From a virus: 27,586 nt of DNA. This document shows, one piece after another, positions 20,830-27,586 of this stretch. Under the pieces are notes generated by a model, which was not told the DNA's origin, did not search any database, and saw nothing but the letters and a program-made list of their open reading frames with translations. The stretch spans positions 1 to 27,586 of the IMG/VR virus record IMGVR_UViG_3300018080_000506. The stretch is one strand, 5' to 3'. A program made the translations under genes and the position numbers. Each line of letters opens with the position of its first letter. Positions within the stretch are counted from its first letter, which is position 1.

Positions 20830-23505
20830 ATGGGCTTTTTTACATCCACAGAAATAAGTCGAAAAACTGAGGTAAAAGTTGATCCTGATCAACTTGAAGC
20901 AGATTGCTTAAAATGCCAATTATATAAACGTTGTGACTCTCCCAAGATAAAAGTTTCTGGGGAGGGTCGCAAAGAAATATTAATCATCAATAGTTTTCCT
21001 ACTCCGGAAGAAGATGAATATAATGCAACCATCATTGGAGAAGCTGGAAAAATTCTACAAAAAGCCTTAGCCAGTATTAATGTCTCACTCAGTCGAGATT
21101 GCTGGAAAATGCATTCGGTAAGTTGCAAACCTCCCATGGGTAGAATCCCATCCCATAAAGAAATAAAATGCTGTCATCCAAATGTGGAAAAAGCAATTAG
21201 AACTCTGAAACCAAAATTAGTTCTGCTTTTGGGTCCTATTGCAATCACATCTTTGTTTGGAGAAAACTTTTCAAATCGTAAAATTGATAGATGGCGATCA
21301 TACGAAATACCAGATTCAAAATCCAATTGTTTTGTAATGTGTTTACATGCTCCCTATCAGCTTTTACGTGAGCAAAAGAATAAAAATCTTCATTCTGTCT
21401 TTGAGCGAGACATAAAAAGAGTATCGCACTGTCTAAAACGTTCGTTTGAGCCGAAAATAAACTATGAGAAATATGTTACTATACTTCGAGAGTTTAAAGC
21501 TGTTAAAAGCTTCTTAAAACGAATTCTAAGAAGAAAGCAAAAAATTGCATTTGATTATGAAACGACTGGCTTAAAACCATTTCGTGCAGGACATAAAATA
21601 GTAACAATTGGTGTTGCTGTTGACGCAAAAAAAGCGTATGCATTTCCTTTTGATTACAAATCATATTGGACAAAAAAAGAATTAAGAACTATAAAAAGAT
21701 TGTGGGCAAAGATTCTGCTTGATGAAGAAATCAAAAAGATGGCTCATAATCATAAGTTTGAAGATATGTGGTCAACTGTTCGTGGTGGTGCAAGACCAGT
21801 AAATTGGCACTGGGACACAATGATGGCAGAACACATCATAGATAACCGCAGAGCATCAACCGGGTTAAAGTTTCAAACATTTGTCAGATACGGTGTTAGA
21901 CCTTATGACGAGGTAATAAAACCATTTCTTAAATCAAAAGATGGCGAATTCAATACAGTTGAAAAGGCTCCATTCAAAGAACTGCTGATCTATAATGGTC
22001 TTGACTGTATTTTTCTTTGGATGCTTTATAAGGATCAAACCGCATATCTGCCTCGTATGAAGCGAATGTTTAAAGCATACAAATTCTTTATGAAAGGTAC
22101 TCATACAATGAGTGGAATTCAGTTAAATGGAATCCACACTAATATGAAATACTTCGATGAAACTGATAAAAAATTGGAAATCAGAATCAAGAAGTTAAAG
22201 AAATATCTTTCTAATGGTCGTGAAGCAAAAAAATTCAAAAAGAAATTCCATAGAGAGTTGAACATTGGCTCTAATCAAGATCTTGGTAAATTATTTTATG
22301 AAGTACTTGGCAAAGAACCTGTTTTAACTGAAAATGGAAATTATAAAACAGATAAGCCCACTTTAGAAAGATTGAATCTTCCATTTGTAGATAAGCTGAC
22401 AGACATGAAACGTCTTGAAAAAGCAAAAGGAACTTATCTGGCTCAGTTTGCAAGAGAGACTTATAAAGGAACAATAAATCCATTCTTTGATCTTCATATT
22501 CCAGTAAGTTATCGTGGAAGTAGTTCAAAACCAAACTTTCAGAATCTTCCAAAACGAGATCCAGAAATTGGCAACTTGGTAAGAATGGGTATTATACCAA
22601 GACCGAACTCTGTAATAAGTGAAATTGACTTTTCTGGTGCAGAGGTTATAACTTCTGCCACATATCATCATGATCCACAATTCATTCATGATATTACCGA
22701 AGGTGATATGCATAGAGATTTGGCAATAGATCTGTTTATGTTGCCATACAAACTTATGGACAAGACAAGGTCCGAATACAATGCAGATCAAATAAAATGC
22801 ATCAAAAAGATTCGATTCTTTGCCAAAAATGGCTGGACATTTGCTCAGTTCTACGGTGATTGGTTCGGATCATGCGCTCTAACTCTTTGGGAGTCAGTAG
22901 TTGAAGCTGGTTTAAAACTTCCAAACGGTCAGACTGTCAGAGAATGGCTTGAAGAAAAAGGCATTTATGAATTGGGCGAAGTAATAGATGGACAGCCCAC
23001 AGAAGGCAGTTTTATGGAACACTGCAAAAATGTCGAAGAACAAATGTGGAATGAAAGATTCCCATTATACACTCAGTGGAAGAAAGATATTGTAGAATTC
23101 TATCAGATGCATGGATTTATCGAAACTCATCTTGGGTTTAGATTTCAGGGATATATGGATAGAAAACAATGCACAAACTTCCCAATTCAGGGAACATCAT
23201 TTCATTTGCTTGTATTCACTTTAATTGAAGTTGAAAAATTCATTAAAAAGCATAATCTCAAAACAAAACTGATTGGTCAGATTCATGATAGTTGTATTGC
23301 TGATGTTCCATTAGATGAAATAGTTTTCTATCATGAAGGTGTTAGAAAAATTGTTGCTGATTTAAAGAAAACATTTAAATGGCTCACAATACCCATGGAA
23401 ATTGAAATCGAACTGTCTAAACCAAAAGAAGACGGTGGAAATTTCTCAGCTATGGTTGAATATACAATGGACGAAATAAAAGAAATGTATCAGGAGGCCG
23501 CATGA
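20830..23505 (+). CDS. polA: family A DNA polymerase with N-terminal UDG-like domain and 3'-5' exonuclease
   Basis: 891 aa. Residues 20-190 resemble family 4 uracil-DNA glycosylases: C26/C29, C99 in SCKPPMGRIP and C114/C115 could hold a 4Fe-4S cluster, and HAPYQLL (H173) matches the HPSxLL motif. The GEAPG motif is replaced by NSFPTPEED, so glycosylase activity is doubtful. The exonuclease has DYETTG (D242, E244), N307/D312 and Y388xxxD392 (DEDDy). The polymerase has motif A D600 (DFSGAE), motif B R662xxxK666 with Y675 one residue further out than usual, and motif C HDS (819-821). SPO1-type phage polymerases share this layout. It lies directly after the clamp gene. Confidence 0.93.
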   Translation: MGFFTSTEISRKTEVKVDPDQLEADCLKCQLYKRCDSPKIKVSGEGRKEILIINSFPTPEEDEYNATIIGEAGKILQKALASINVSLSRDCWKMHSVSCKPPMGRIPSHKEIKCCHPNVEKAIRTLKPKLVLLLGPIAITSLFGENFSNRKIDRWRSYEIPDSKSNCFVMCLHAPYQLLREQKNKNLHSVFERDIKRVSHCLKRSFEPKINYEKYVTILREFKAVKSFLKRILRRKQKIAFDYETTGLKPFRAGHKIVTIGVAVDAKKAYAFPFDYKSYWTKKELRTIKRLWAKILLDEEIKKMAHNHKFEDMWSTVRGGARPVNWHWDTMMAEHIIDNRRASTGLKFQTFVRYGVRPYDEVIKPFLKSKDGEFNTVEKAPFKELLIYNGLDCIFLWMLYKDQTAYLPRMKRMFKAYKFFMKGTHTMSGIQLNGIHTNMKYFDETDKKLEIRIKKLKKYLSNGREAKKFKKKFHRELNIGSNQDLGKLFYEVLGKEPVLTENGNYKTDKPTLERLNLPFVDKLTDMKRLEKAKGTYLAQFARETYKGTINPFFDLHIPVSYRGSSSKPNFQNLPKRDPEIGNLVRMGIIPRPNSVISEIDFSGAEVITSATYHHDPQFIHDITEGDMHRDLAIDLFMLPYKLMDKTRSEYNADQIKCIKKIRFFAKNGWTFAQFYGDWFGSCALTLWESVVEAGLKLPNGQTVREWLEEKGIYELGEVIDGQPTEGSFMEHCKNVEEQMWNERFPLYTQWKKDIVEFYQMHGFIETHLGFRFQGYMDRKQCTNFPIQGTSFHLLVFTLIEVEKFIKKHNLKTKLIGQIHDSCIADVPLDEIVFYHEGVRKIVADLKKTFKWLTIPMEIEIELSKPKEDGGNFSAMVEYTMDEIKEMYQEAA

Positions 23506-23753
23506 CAAAAGAAAACAAGACATTAAAAGAAAAAATGGATGACTTAAACGCAGACCATAAAAAAGCAAAGTCTGTAGCAGTCAAAGAAATTGGAAATGCT
23601 TTGAAAAAGGCAATGGATCAATTTAAAGAAGATACTGGCGGAATTATTATAACTGGGGTATCAATAGATTTTCAAAGACATTATCGTGCAGGTTCTTGTG
23701 ATGTGAGTATTATAACTGACATTAAATTGGAAACAAATGCGGAGATAGAATAA
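23502..23753 (+). CDS. small hypothetical protein
   Basis: 83 aa. A charged N-terminal helix is followed by a short beta region (GGIIITGVSIDFQRHYRAGS). It overlaps the polymerase stop (ATGA), and AGGAGG lies 7 nt upstream, so its translation is coupled to the polymerase. No family is recognised. Confidence 0.65.
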   Translation: MTKENKTLKEKMDDLNADHKKAKSVAVKEIGNALKKAMDQFKEDTGGIIITGVSIDFQRHYRAGSCDVSIITDIKLETNAEIE

Positions 23754-23754
23754 A

Positions 23755-23892
23755 ATGAAATCAAATTCACCTATTGATTGGCATGGAGTTGGTGTATATG
23801 CCATGATGATTTTTGTACTTGGTTTGGCATTCATTGGACTATGTTTACCTGTATTGAAAAGTTTAGCCATTATTAAATGGCTGATTAACTAA
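23755..23892 (+). CDS. 45-aa membrane protein
   Basis: 45 aa with a central hydrophobic helix (VYAMMIFVLGLAFIGLCLPV, residues about 14-33). GGAGA is 9 nt before the ATG, and the next gene follows after 9 nt. The function is unknown. Confidence 0.6.
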   Translation: MKSNSPIDWHGVGVYAMMIFVLGLAFIGLCLPVLKSLAIIKWLIN

Positions 23893-23901
23893 GGAGATAA
23901 T

Positions 23902-24138
23902 ATGGAAATGCCAGACAAAGTAGACATACTATTTTGGATAGTAATAGGTATTATTTTTATAATACTTGCTGGAGTATCTATTCGAGGATGCAAGATGGGT
24001 ACTGATCCTACAGACTATGAATCTATCTGTATTGAAGGTCACGTTTATCATACAGTGAACTTTGGTCAAAAAATGGCTGTTGCTATTAAATTGGATGATG
24101 ATGGGAGACCTATCAAATGCCAACAATTGAACCAATGA
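23902..24138 (+). CDS. small membrane-anchored protein
   Basis: 78 aa. The N-terminal membrane helix (residues 8-27, FWIVIGIIFIILAGVSIRG) ends at a cysteine, but the preceding residues (IRG) do not fit a lipobox well. The remaining 50 residues are soluble. AAGGAGATA is upstream. The function is unknown. Confidence 0.65.
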   Translation: MEMPDKVDILFWIVIGIIFIILAGVSIRGCKMGTDPTDYESICIEGHVYHTVNFGQKMAVAIKLDDDGRPIKCQQLNQ

Positions 24139-24254
24139 TCGGTCCTGACATACCTGATTTGCCTTGCATTTATCATGACGAATGTGAGGATTATCTTGAT
24201 ACTGAATATTGTCCTTGCGACGATTATACCTGGAGAAAAGATGAAGATAAATAA
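24117..24254 (+). CDS. 45-aa cysteine/acidic small protein
   Basis: 45 aa, very acidic, with four cysteines (LPCIYHDEC, YCPCDDY), a possible zinc site. It overlaps the previous gene by 22 nt and the next by 14 nt; GGGAG is about 9 nt upstream. The cysteine pattern and coupling support it, but it is short. Confidence 0.5.
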   Translation: MPTIEPMIGPDIPDLPCIYHDECEDYLDTEYCPCDDYTWRKDEDK

Positions 24255-24525
24255 AAATAAAATACCTCTGATAATAGATCCATTAGGAAAGGCATGGAGA
24301 CAGCCAGATTCAAAAGATTTCTTGATTGACGATGATTCGGTTATTATGACTGCGGAAGCATGTAATAAGCTTGCAGAATATAGTACCTCACGCCCTTCTG
24401 GTGTTTATGCAGGTAAGATGTGGAAGCGTGTAACAAACAGAGGAGAGAAGATTCTGTGTTGGTATGGTTATCATGAAAGTCCTGATCTTTGTTCCATTAA
24501 TGAAAGAACCATATTATTTGCATAA
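24241..24525 (+). CDS. small conserved phage protein (DPLGKAWRQPD family)
   Basis: 94 aa. The motifs IPLIIDPLGKAWRQPDS, LAEYSTSRPSGVYAGKMWKR and LCWYGYHESPDLCS match a small protein I recall as frequent in phage replication regions; its function is unknown. The ATG at 24241 is supported by GGAGAAAAG; an upstream in-frame ATG at 24175 is inside the previous gene and unlikely. It is the last gene before a new promoter. Confidence 0.75.
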   Translation: MKINKNKIPLIIDPLGKAWRQPDSKDFLIDDDSVIMTAEACNKLAEYSTSRPSGVYAGKMWKRVTNRGEKILCWYGYHESPDLCSINERTILFA

Positions 24526-24538
24526 AGAGCATTAAGAA

Positions 24539-24582
24539 ATTAATAATATGTTCTTGACATATTAATAATAAAAACATATATT
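24539..24582 (+). promoter_or_regulatory. consensus sigma70 promoter with operator-like repeats
   Basis: TTGACA (24554-24559), a 17-bp spacer and TATATT (24577-24582). AATATG (24545-24550) and CATATT (24558-24563) form a dyad over the -35 box. ATTAATAAT occurs twice in direct orientation (24539-24547 and 24561-24569). A ribbon-helix-helix gene is first downstream, which suggests autoregulation. Its leader is about 40 nt. Confidence 0.8.
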
Positions 24583-24629
24583 AATTACTACAATATGTTT
24601 ACAAAAAATTATGAAAAAGAGGTAAGAAA

Positions 24630-24878
24630 ATGGCCAGTAAAACAATATCAATAACCATTCCTGAAAAACTGGAAGAAGATCTGCAAAATCAAGCTGATAA
24701 AATAGGAATTTCACGATCTCGTTTTATTGGCAATTTATTGCTTGAATGGCAGAAAAATCAATCCAAGAACCCAAACGATTGTGTTAATCAAAATAATAAC
24801 TGGTGCAGTCATTTTGATTGGGCATGTAATGCTCCACAATCTGAGGCAGAAACTTGCAGTGAATATTCAAAAAAGTAA
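24630..24878 (+). CDS. ribbon-helix-helix protein with cysteine-rich tail
   Basis: 82 aa. The beta-strand KTISITIP (4-11), helix A (12-24) and helix B (SRSRFIGNLLLEWQKN, 28-43) are typical of CopG-family repressors. Unlike the 4232 protein, it has a tail with C51, C59, C66 and C76 plus H61 that could bind metal or an Fe-S cluster, making it a possible sensing regulator. It directly follows the 24554 promoter and its dyad, and precedes the clamp loader. AAGAGG is 9 nt upstream. Confidence 0.8.
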   Translation: MASKTISITIPEKLEEDLQNQADKIGISRSRFIGNLLLEWQKNQSKNPNDCVNQNNNWCSHFDWACNAPQSEAETCSEYSKK

Positions 24879-24889
24879 AGAGGTAAATC

Positions 24890-25825
24890 TTGTCACTTCA
24901 AACAGAGTATCGCCCAAATTCATTTAAAACATTCGTTGGTAATGAAGACATTGTAAAAAGTCTAAAACCAATACTGAAAAGAAAAAATCCTCCTGCGGCA
25001 TTTTTATTCACTGGTCAAGGAGGTACTGGCAAGACAACACTTGGAAGAATTGTTGCAAGAGGTCTTGGATGTAAAAAATCAAATTTCAAAGAATTGAATT
25101 CAGCAGATGATAGAGGTATTGATGGAATCCGAAATCTTCTGAACAGTATAAAATATTCTGCTCTCGGTGGAGGAAAGAAAGTATTTCTCCTTGATGAGGC
25201 ACACATGCTTACAAAACCATCTCAGGAAGCTTTGTTAAAAGCTCTTGAAGAACCACCTGAACATGTACATTTCATTGTATGCACTACAAATCCTGAAACA
25301 CTAAAACAAACATTTAAAAGACGTTGCCATGCTTATGAGCTTGATGCATTAAAAGATTCTGAAATGCAGGCATTAATGAGAAGGATTCTCAAGAAAGAGA
25401 AACGAGAAAAAATATCAATGGCTGTTAGAGATAAAATCGTTGAACTTTCTGATGGTTCAGCAGGTCAGGCTTTAAAACTTCTTGATCAAGTCATTGATAT
25501 GGATGATACTGATCGTGCAATAAGTACACTTCAATCTGCCGGAACATCTGAATCTGAGGTTATTGATATTTGCAGAACTCTTTGCCATTACAATATGCCT
25601 TCAAAAACAAAATGGTCTAAAATTAAAAAAATGCTCAAAGAATACAAAGGAGATGGGGAATCAGCAAGAAGACCCATTCTTGGGTATTTAAACTCTGTTT
25701 TGTTGAATAACGGCGGAGATGAAGTCTGGACTATGATGCAACCATTCAGAAAAAACTTTTTTGATGACGGAAAAGCTGGATTATCATGTGCCTGTTATGA
25801 AGCAATTTTTGATGGTCCTGAATAA
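24890..25825 (+). CDS. dnaX: clamp-loader AAA+ ATPase (DnaX-like), TTG start
   Basis: 311 aa. Walker A GQGGTGKT (42-49, K48), Walker B LLDEAH (D102, E103), sensor 1 CTTN, and KRRC in place of the usual SRC arginine-finger motif, followed by a C-terminal collar-like domain. It loads the clamp (19804) onto primed DNA for the polymerase. No zinc module is seen between the Walker motifs, unlike bacterial DnaX. TTG at 24890 is the best start: AAAGAGGT lies 5 nt upstream and the first residues (LQTEYRPNSFKTFVGNE) match the family start. It shares the unusual TTG start with the primase. Confidence 0.9.
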   Translation: MSLQTEYRPNSFKTFVGNEDIVKSLKPILKRKNPPAAFLFTGQGGTGKTTLGRIVARGLGCKKSNFKELNSADDRGIDGIRNLLNSIKYSALGGGKKVFLLDEAHMLTKPSQEALLKALEEPPEHVHFIVCTTNPETLKQTFKRRCHAYELDALKDSEMQALMRRILKKEKREKISMAVRDKIVELSDGSAGQALKLLDQVIDMDDTDRAISTLQSAGTSESEVIDICRTLCHYNMPSKTKWSKIKKMLKEYKGDGESARRPILGYLNSVLLNNGGDEVWTMMQPFRKNFFDDGKAGLSCACYEAIFDGPE

Positions 25826-26124
25826 TGAGAAATGTGGAATTAAATAATCTGCCGGTCAACTACAATGACTTGGATTGGTATCAGCGCAAAATTGTGCGTG
25901 AAAAGTATATCGAAAAGCAAAATAAAAAATGTAGTCATTGTGGAGAATCTTTATATAAAAATCCATGCTCAAGTGTGAGATGTCTGAAAATAGATATAAA
26001 TTTATTTCCAAAAAACTTTTTTAAAAGTTTCATTCATCTGCATCATAATCATACAACAGGCATGACCATAGGAGCAGTTCATTGTTATTGTAATGCAGTC
26101 TTATGGCAACATCATAACGAGTAA
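25825..26124 (+). CDS. HNH endonuclease (phage recombination-nuclease type)
   Basis: 99 aa. C36/C39 (CSHC) and a late C87/C89 pair frame a His-Me finger with HLHHNHTTG (H71-H76), then GAVHCYCNAVLW (N90). These small HNH nucleases are common next to phage replication genes and may resolve or nick branched DNA; the exact substrate is unknown. The start overlaps the clamp-loader stop (TAATG). Confidence 0.8.
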   Translation: MRNVELNNLPVNYNDLDWYQRKIVREKYIEKQNKKCSHCGESLYKNPCSSVRCLKIDINLFPKNFFKSFIHLHHNHTTGMTIGAVHCYCNAVLWQHHNE

Positions 26125-26136
26125 TTGGGAGCAATT

Positions 26137-26643
26137 ATGTCTAAAAAGAAAAACAAGGCAAATAAATTAGGAGATGATATCTCCAAAGATTTATTGATAA
26201 ACGATAATGATCTTGATGCCGAATGGTCAGAACAAGGATCAAGATTCTTTTATTATGCAGAAGCACATGCCGAAGCATTGCATACCAAAGACATTAAAAA
26301 ATCAAAAATGGATTATGTATATGCCACTATGTATTCGAGCATTAAAAAAGATTGGGAAAAAATCTTTGATACAAAACCAACCGAGCCAGCAATCAAAGAG
26401 CATATTTATTCGACTGATAAATATAAAAAGGCTGAACGTGCTTTTATTAACGCCACAAAAGATGCAAATCTGATGTTGGCCGCAAAACAGGCATTTGAGC
26501 ATAGAAAGAAAGCACTGGAAAATAAAGTGTCTTTACGAATTGGTGGATTTTATTCAGAACCAAGAAATAAAGTAAAAGACATTCAGACTTTGCAGATGCG
26601 AAAAGATCAGAAAACTGGTCTTAAAAAAGGACAAAGGCCATAG
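26137..26643 (+). CDS. UvsY-like recombination mediator candidate
   Basis: 168 aa, helical and highly charged. The EWSEQGSRFFYYAEAHAEAL region, then AFEHRKKALENKVSLRIGG, fits the general layout of phage UvsY-type recombination/replication mediators. The gene lies directly before the gp32-like SSB gene, as expected for an SSB partner. The ATG at 26137 has GGGAG 4-5 nt upstream; the ATG at 26125 is less likely. The call rests on pattern and context, so moderate confidence. Confidence 0.55.
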   Translation: MSKKKNKANKLGDDISKDLLINDNDLDAEWSEQGSRFFYYAEAHAEALHTKDIKKSKMDYVYATMYSSIKKDWEKIFDTKPTEPAIKEHIYSTDKYKKAERAFINATKDANLMLAAKQAFEHRKKALENKVSLRIGGFYSEPRNKVKDIQTLQMRKDQKTGLKKGQRP

Positions 26644-26679
26644 AGCCGTTTAATCCGTTAAAGTAAGGAGAAAGTTGTT

Positions 26680-27586
26680 ATGGGTTTTCGTGACAGAATG
26701 CGAAAAAAGAAAAAGAAAGGCGGAGGGCTTCAAAGGAGGCACAACGCTGGTACTAAAGCTACTAAAGGTAGATATCCAACTATCTTTAACAATGAAGCTG
26801 TGCCAGATGGGATTGAATTTTGGAAATGTACCGAAGCAGATCATTTGGTTGATATTATCCCATTTGAAGCTGGTCCGGACATGCCGTTCGATGATAAGTT
26901 AAAACCTATTTCAAGTGAAGGCGACTTGGATTATGTTTTAGATCTATTTGTTCATACGAACATTGGAAACATGAACAATCCTTATGTTTGTCCCTATGAA
27001 AACTTTGGAAAACCCTGCCCAATTTGTGAATTTCTCAAAGCAAATCGAATTCACAAAGACATTTGGAAAAAGCTGATTGCCAAACACAGAGTTGTTTATT
27101 TTCTCTGGGTGCATGATAGCAGAAAAGAAGAAAAGAAAGGCGTCCAGATATTTGAAGCTTCTCATTTCTTCATGGAGCAAAAAATTGCTTCAATTGCAAA
27201 ATCTCCCAAAGGTGGAGGGTATACAAATTTTTCATGTCCTGACAATGGAAAGTCCCTTGCGTGGACTCGTGAAGGTGCAGGAATGGAAAATACCCAATAT
27301 CTTGGACATCGTTTCATTGATAGAGAATCACCTATCCCTGATAAAATTGTCGATTCAACATTTCCGCTGGACAGCATCGTTAACATGCATCCAGAATATG
27401 ACGTTATTAAAAAAGCATTTTTGGAAACTCTCAAAAAGCTGAAACTTGACGTTGATGGCGATGGCGATGAAGAAATTGAAGATGATGTGCCGTTTGATGA
27501 TGATTCAATGGGCGACATTGATGATTCCAAATTCGGTGAAAAGAAAGAGGGCGGCAAGAAGAAAAAGAAGAAGAAAAAGAAGAAAA
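26680..27586 (+). CDS. ssb: gp32-like single-stranded DNA-binding protein (3' end cut by window)
   Basis: 302 codons to the window edge with no stop. A basic N-terminus (FRDRMRKKKKKGGG) may act in cooperative binding. The zinc subdomain is H92-x11-C104-x8-C113-x2-C116 (ending PCPICEFLK), matching the H-C-C-C site of T4 gp32. An OB-fold core extends to about residue 245, then an acidic tail (GDGDEEIEDDVPFDDD) for protein contacts, and unexpectedly a poly-lysine run to the edge. It coats single-stranded DNA at the fork. AAGGAG supports the ATG. Codon use suggests high expression. Confidence 0.85.
   Translation, partial: MGFRDRMRKKKKKGGGLQRRHNAGTKATKGRYPTIFNNEAVPDGIEFWKCTEADHLVDIIPFEAGPDMPFDDKLKPISSEGDLDYVLDLFVHTNIGNMNNPYVCPYENFGKPCPICEFLKANRIHKDIWKKLIAKHRVVYFLWVHDSRKEEKKGVQIFEASHFFMEQKIASIAKSPKGGGYTNFSCPDNGKSLAWTREGAGMENTQYLGHRFIDRESPIPDKIVDSTFPLDSIVNMHPEYDVIKKAFLETLKKLKLDVDGDGDEEIEDDVPFDDDSMGDIDDSKFGEKKEGGKKKKKKKKKK

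Noticed and set aside
369-27557. Minus-strand open frames such as 747-1103, 7833-8288, 9562-10026, 13201-13647, 18165-18749 and 27162-27557
   Set aside because: All lie opposite well-supported plus-strand genes, have no consistent ribosome binding sites, and translate to low-complexity Phe/Leu/Ser/Cys-rich sequence as expected for shadows of AT-rich genes.
1-27586. CRISPR array, integrase/attachment site, IS element or toxin-antitoxin pair
   Set aside because: No regularly spaced repeats, no recombinase or transposase motifs, and the two ribbon-helix-helix genes are not followed by recognisable toxins.

Overview
This window is an AT-rich, densely packed early/replication region of a large tailed double-stranded DNA bacteriophage (Caudoviricetes-like). 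The evidence is a near-complete phage replisome, about 50 very small genes with start/stop overlaps, strong AGGAG-type ribosome binding sites, and every convincing gene on the + strand. There are no tRNA, rRNA, CRISPR, integrase or virion genes. The host cannot be named from the sequence. The promoters have sigma70-type spacing (TTGACA/TTGATT, exactly 17 bp, TATATT/TATTAT) and the ribosome binding sites are canonical, so the early transcripts are probably read by host RNA polymerase.

Layout. Bases 1-4150 hold the end of an upstream gene, an acidic two-part protein closed by a terminator, two helix-turn-helix/Myb-like DNA-binding proteins, small conserved phage proteins and a 321-residue conserved phage protein that may have lost its C-terminal half. 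At about 4165 a promoter inside a dyad drives a 57-aa ribbon-helix-helix protein, a coiled-coil protein and an SF2 (UvsW/XPB-like) helicase. Bases 6157-12802 are an accessory run of small genes: many zinc-ribbon proteins, four tiny membrane proteins, a miniature copy of the zinc subdomain of the phage's own gp32-like SSB, and an AP2/HNH-associated DNA-binding gene behind a G-rich hairpin.

Bases 12812-26124 carry the replisome: DnaG-type primase, a structured attenuator-like leader, a small protein, a replisome organizer/helicase loader, a DnaB-type helicase with a zinc insert, a basic DNA-binding protein, an ABC-ATPase/GNAT fusion, a sliding clamp, a family A polymerase with an N-terminal UDG-like domain, a second ribbon-helix-helix regulator, the clamp-loader ATPase and an HNH nuclease. 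The window closes with a UvsY-like mediator candidate and a gp32-like single-strand binding protein that runs off the right edge.

The most unusual element is the leader at 13993-14171, between a consensus promoter and the replication-initiation genes. It has a 27-of-28-pair terminator hairpin plus T7 tract whose 3' arm contains the downstream ribosome binding site. It also has a 10-bp helix that interlocks with that terminator as a pseudoknot, and a hairpin whose whole 7-nt loop is complementary to the terminator loop. This looks like a riboregulator of replication initiation. Other notable elements are paired perfect hairpins inside the start of the ABC-GNAT gene, the mini-SSB paralogue, and the GGGAGGGAG/CTCCCTCCC element that could alternatively fold as a G-quadruplex.
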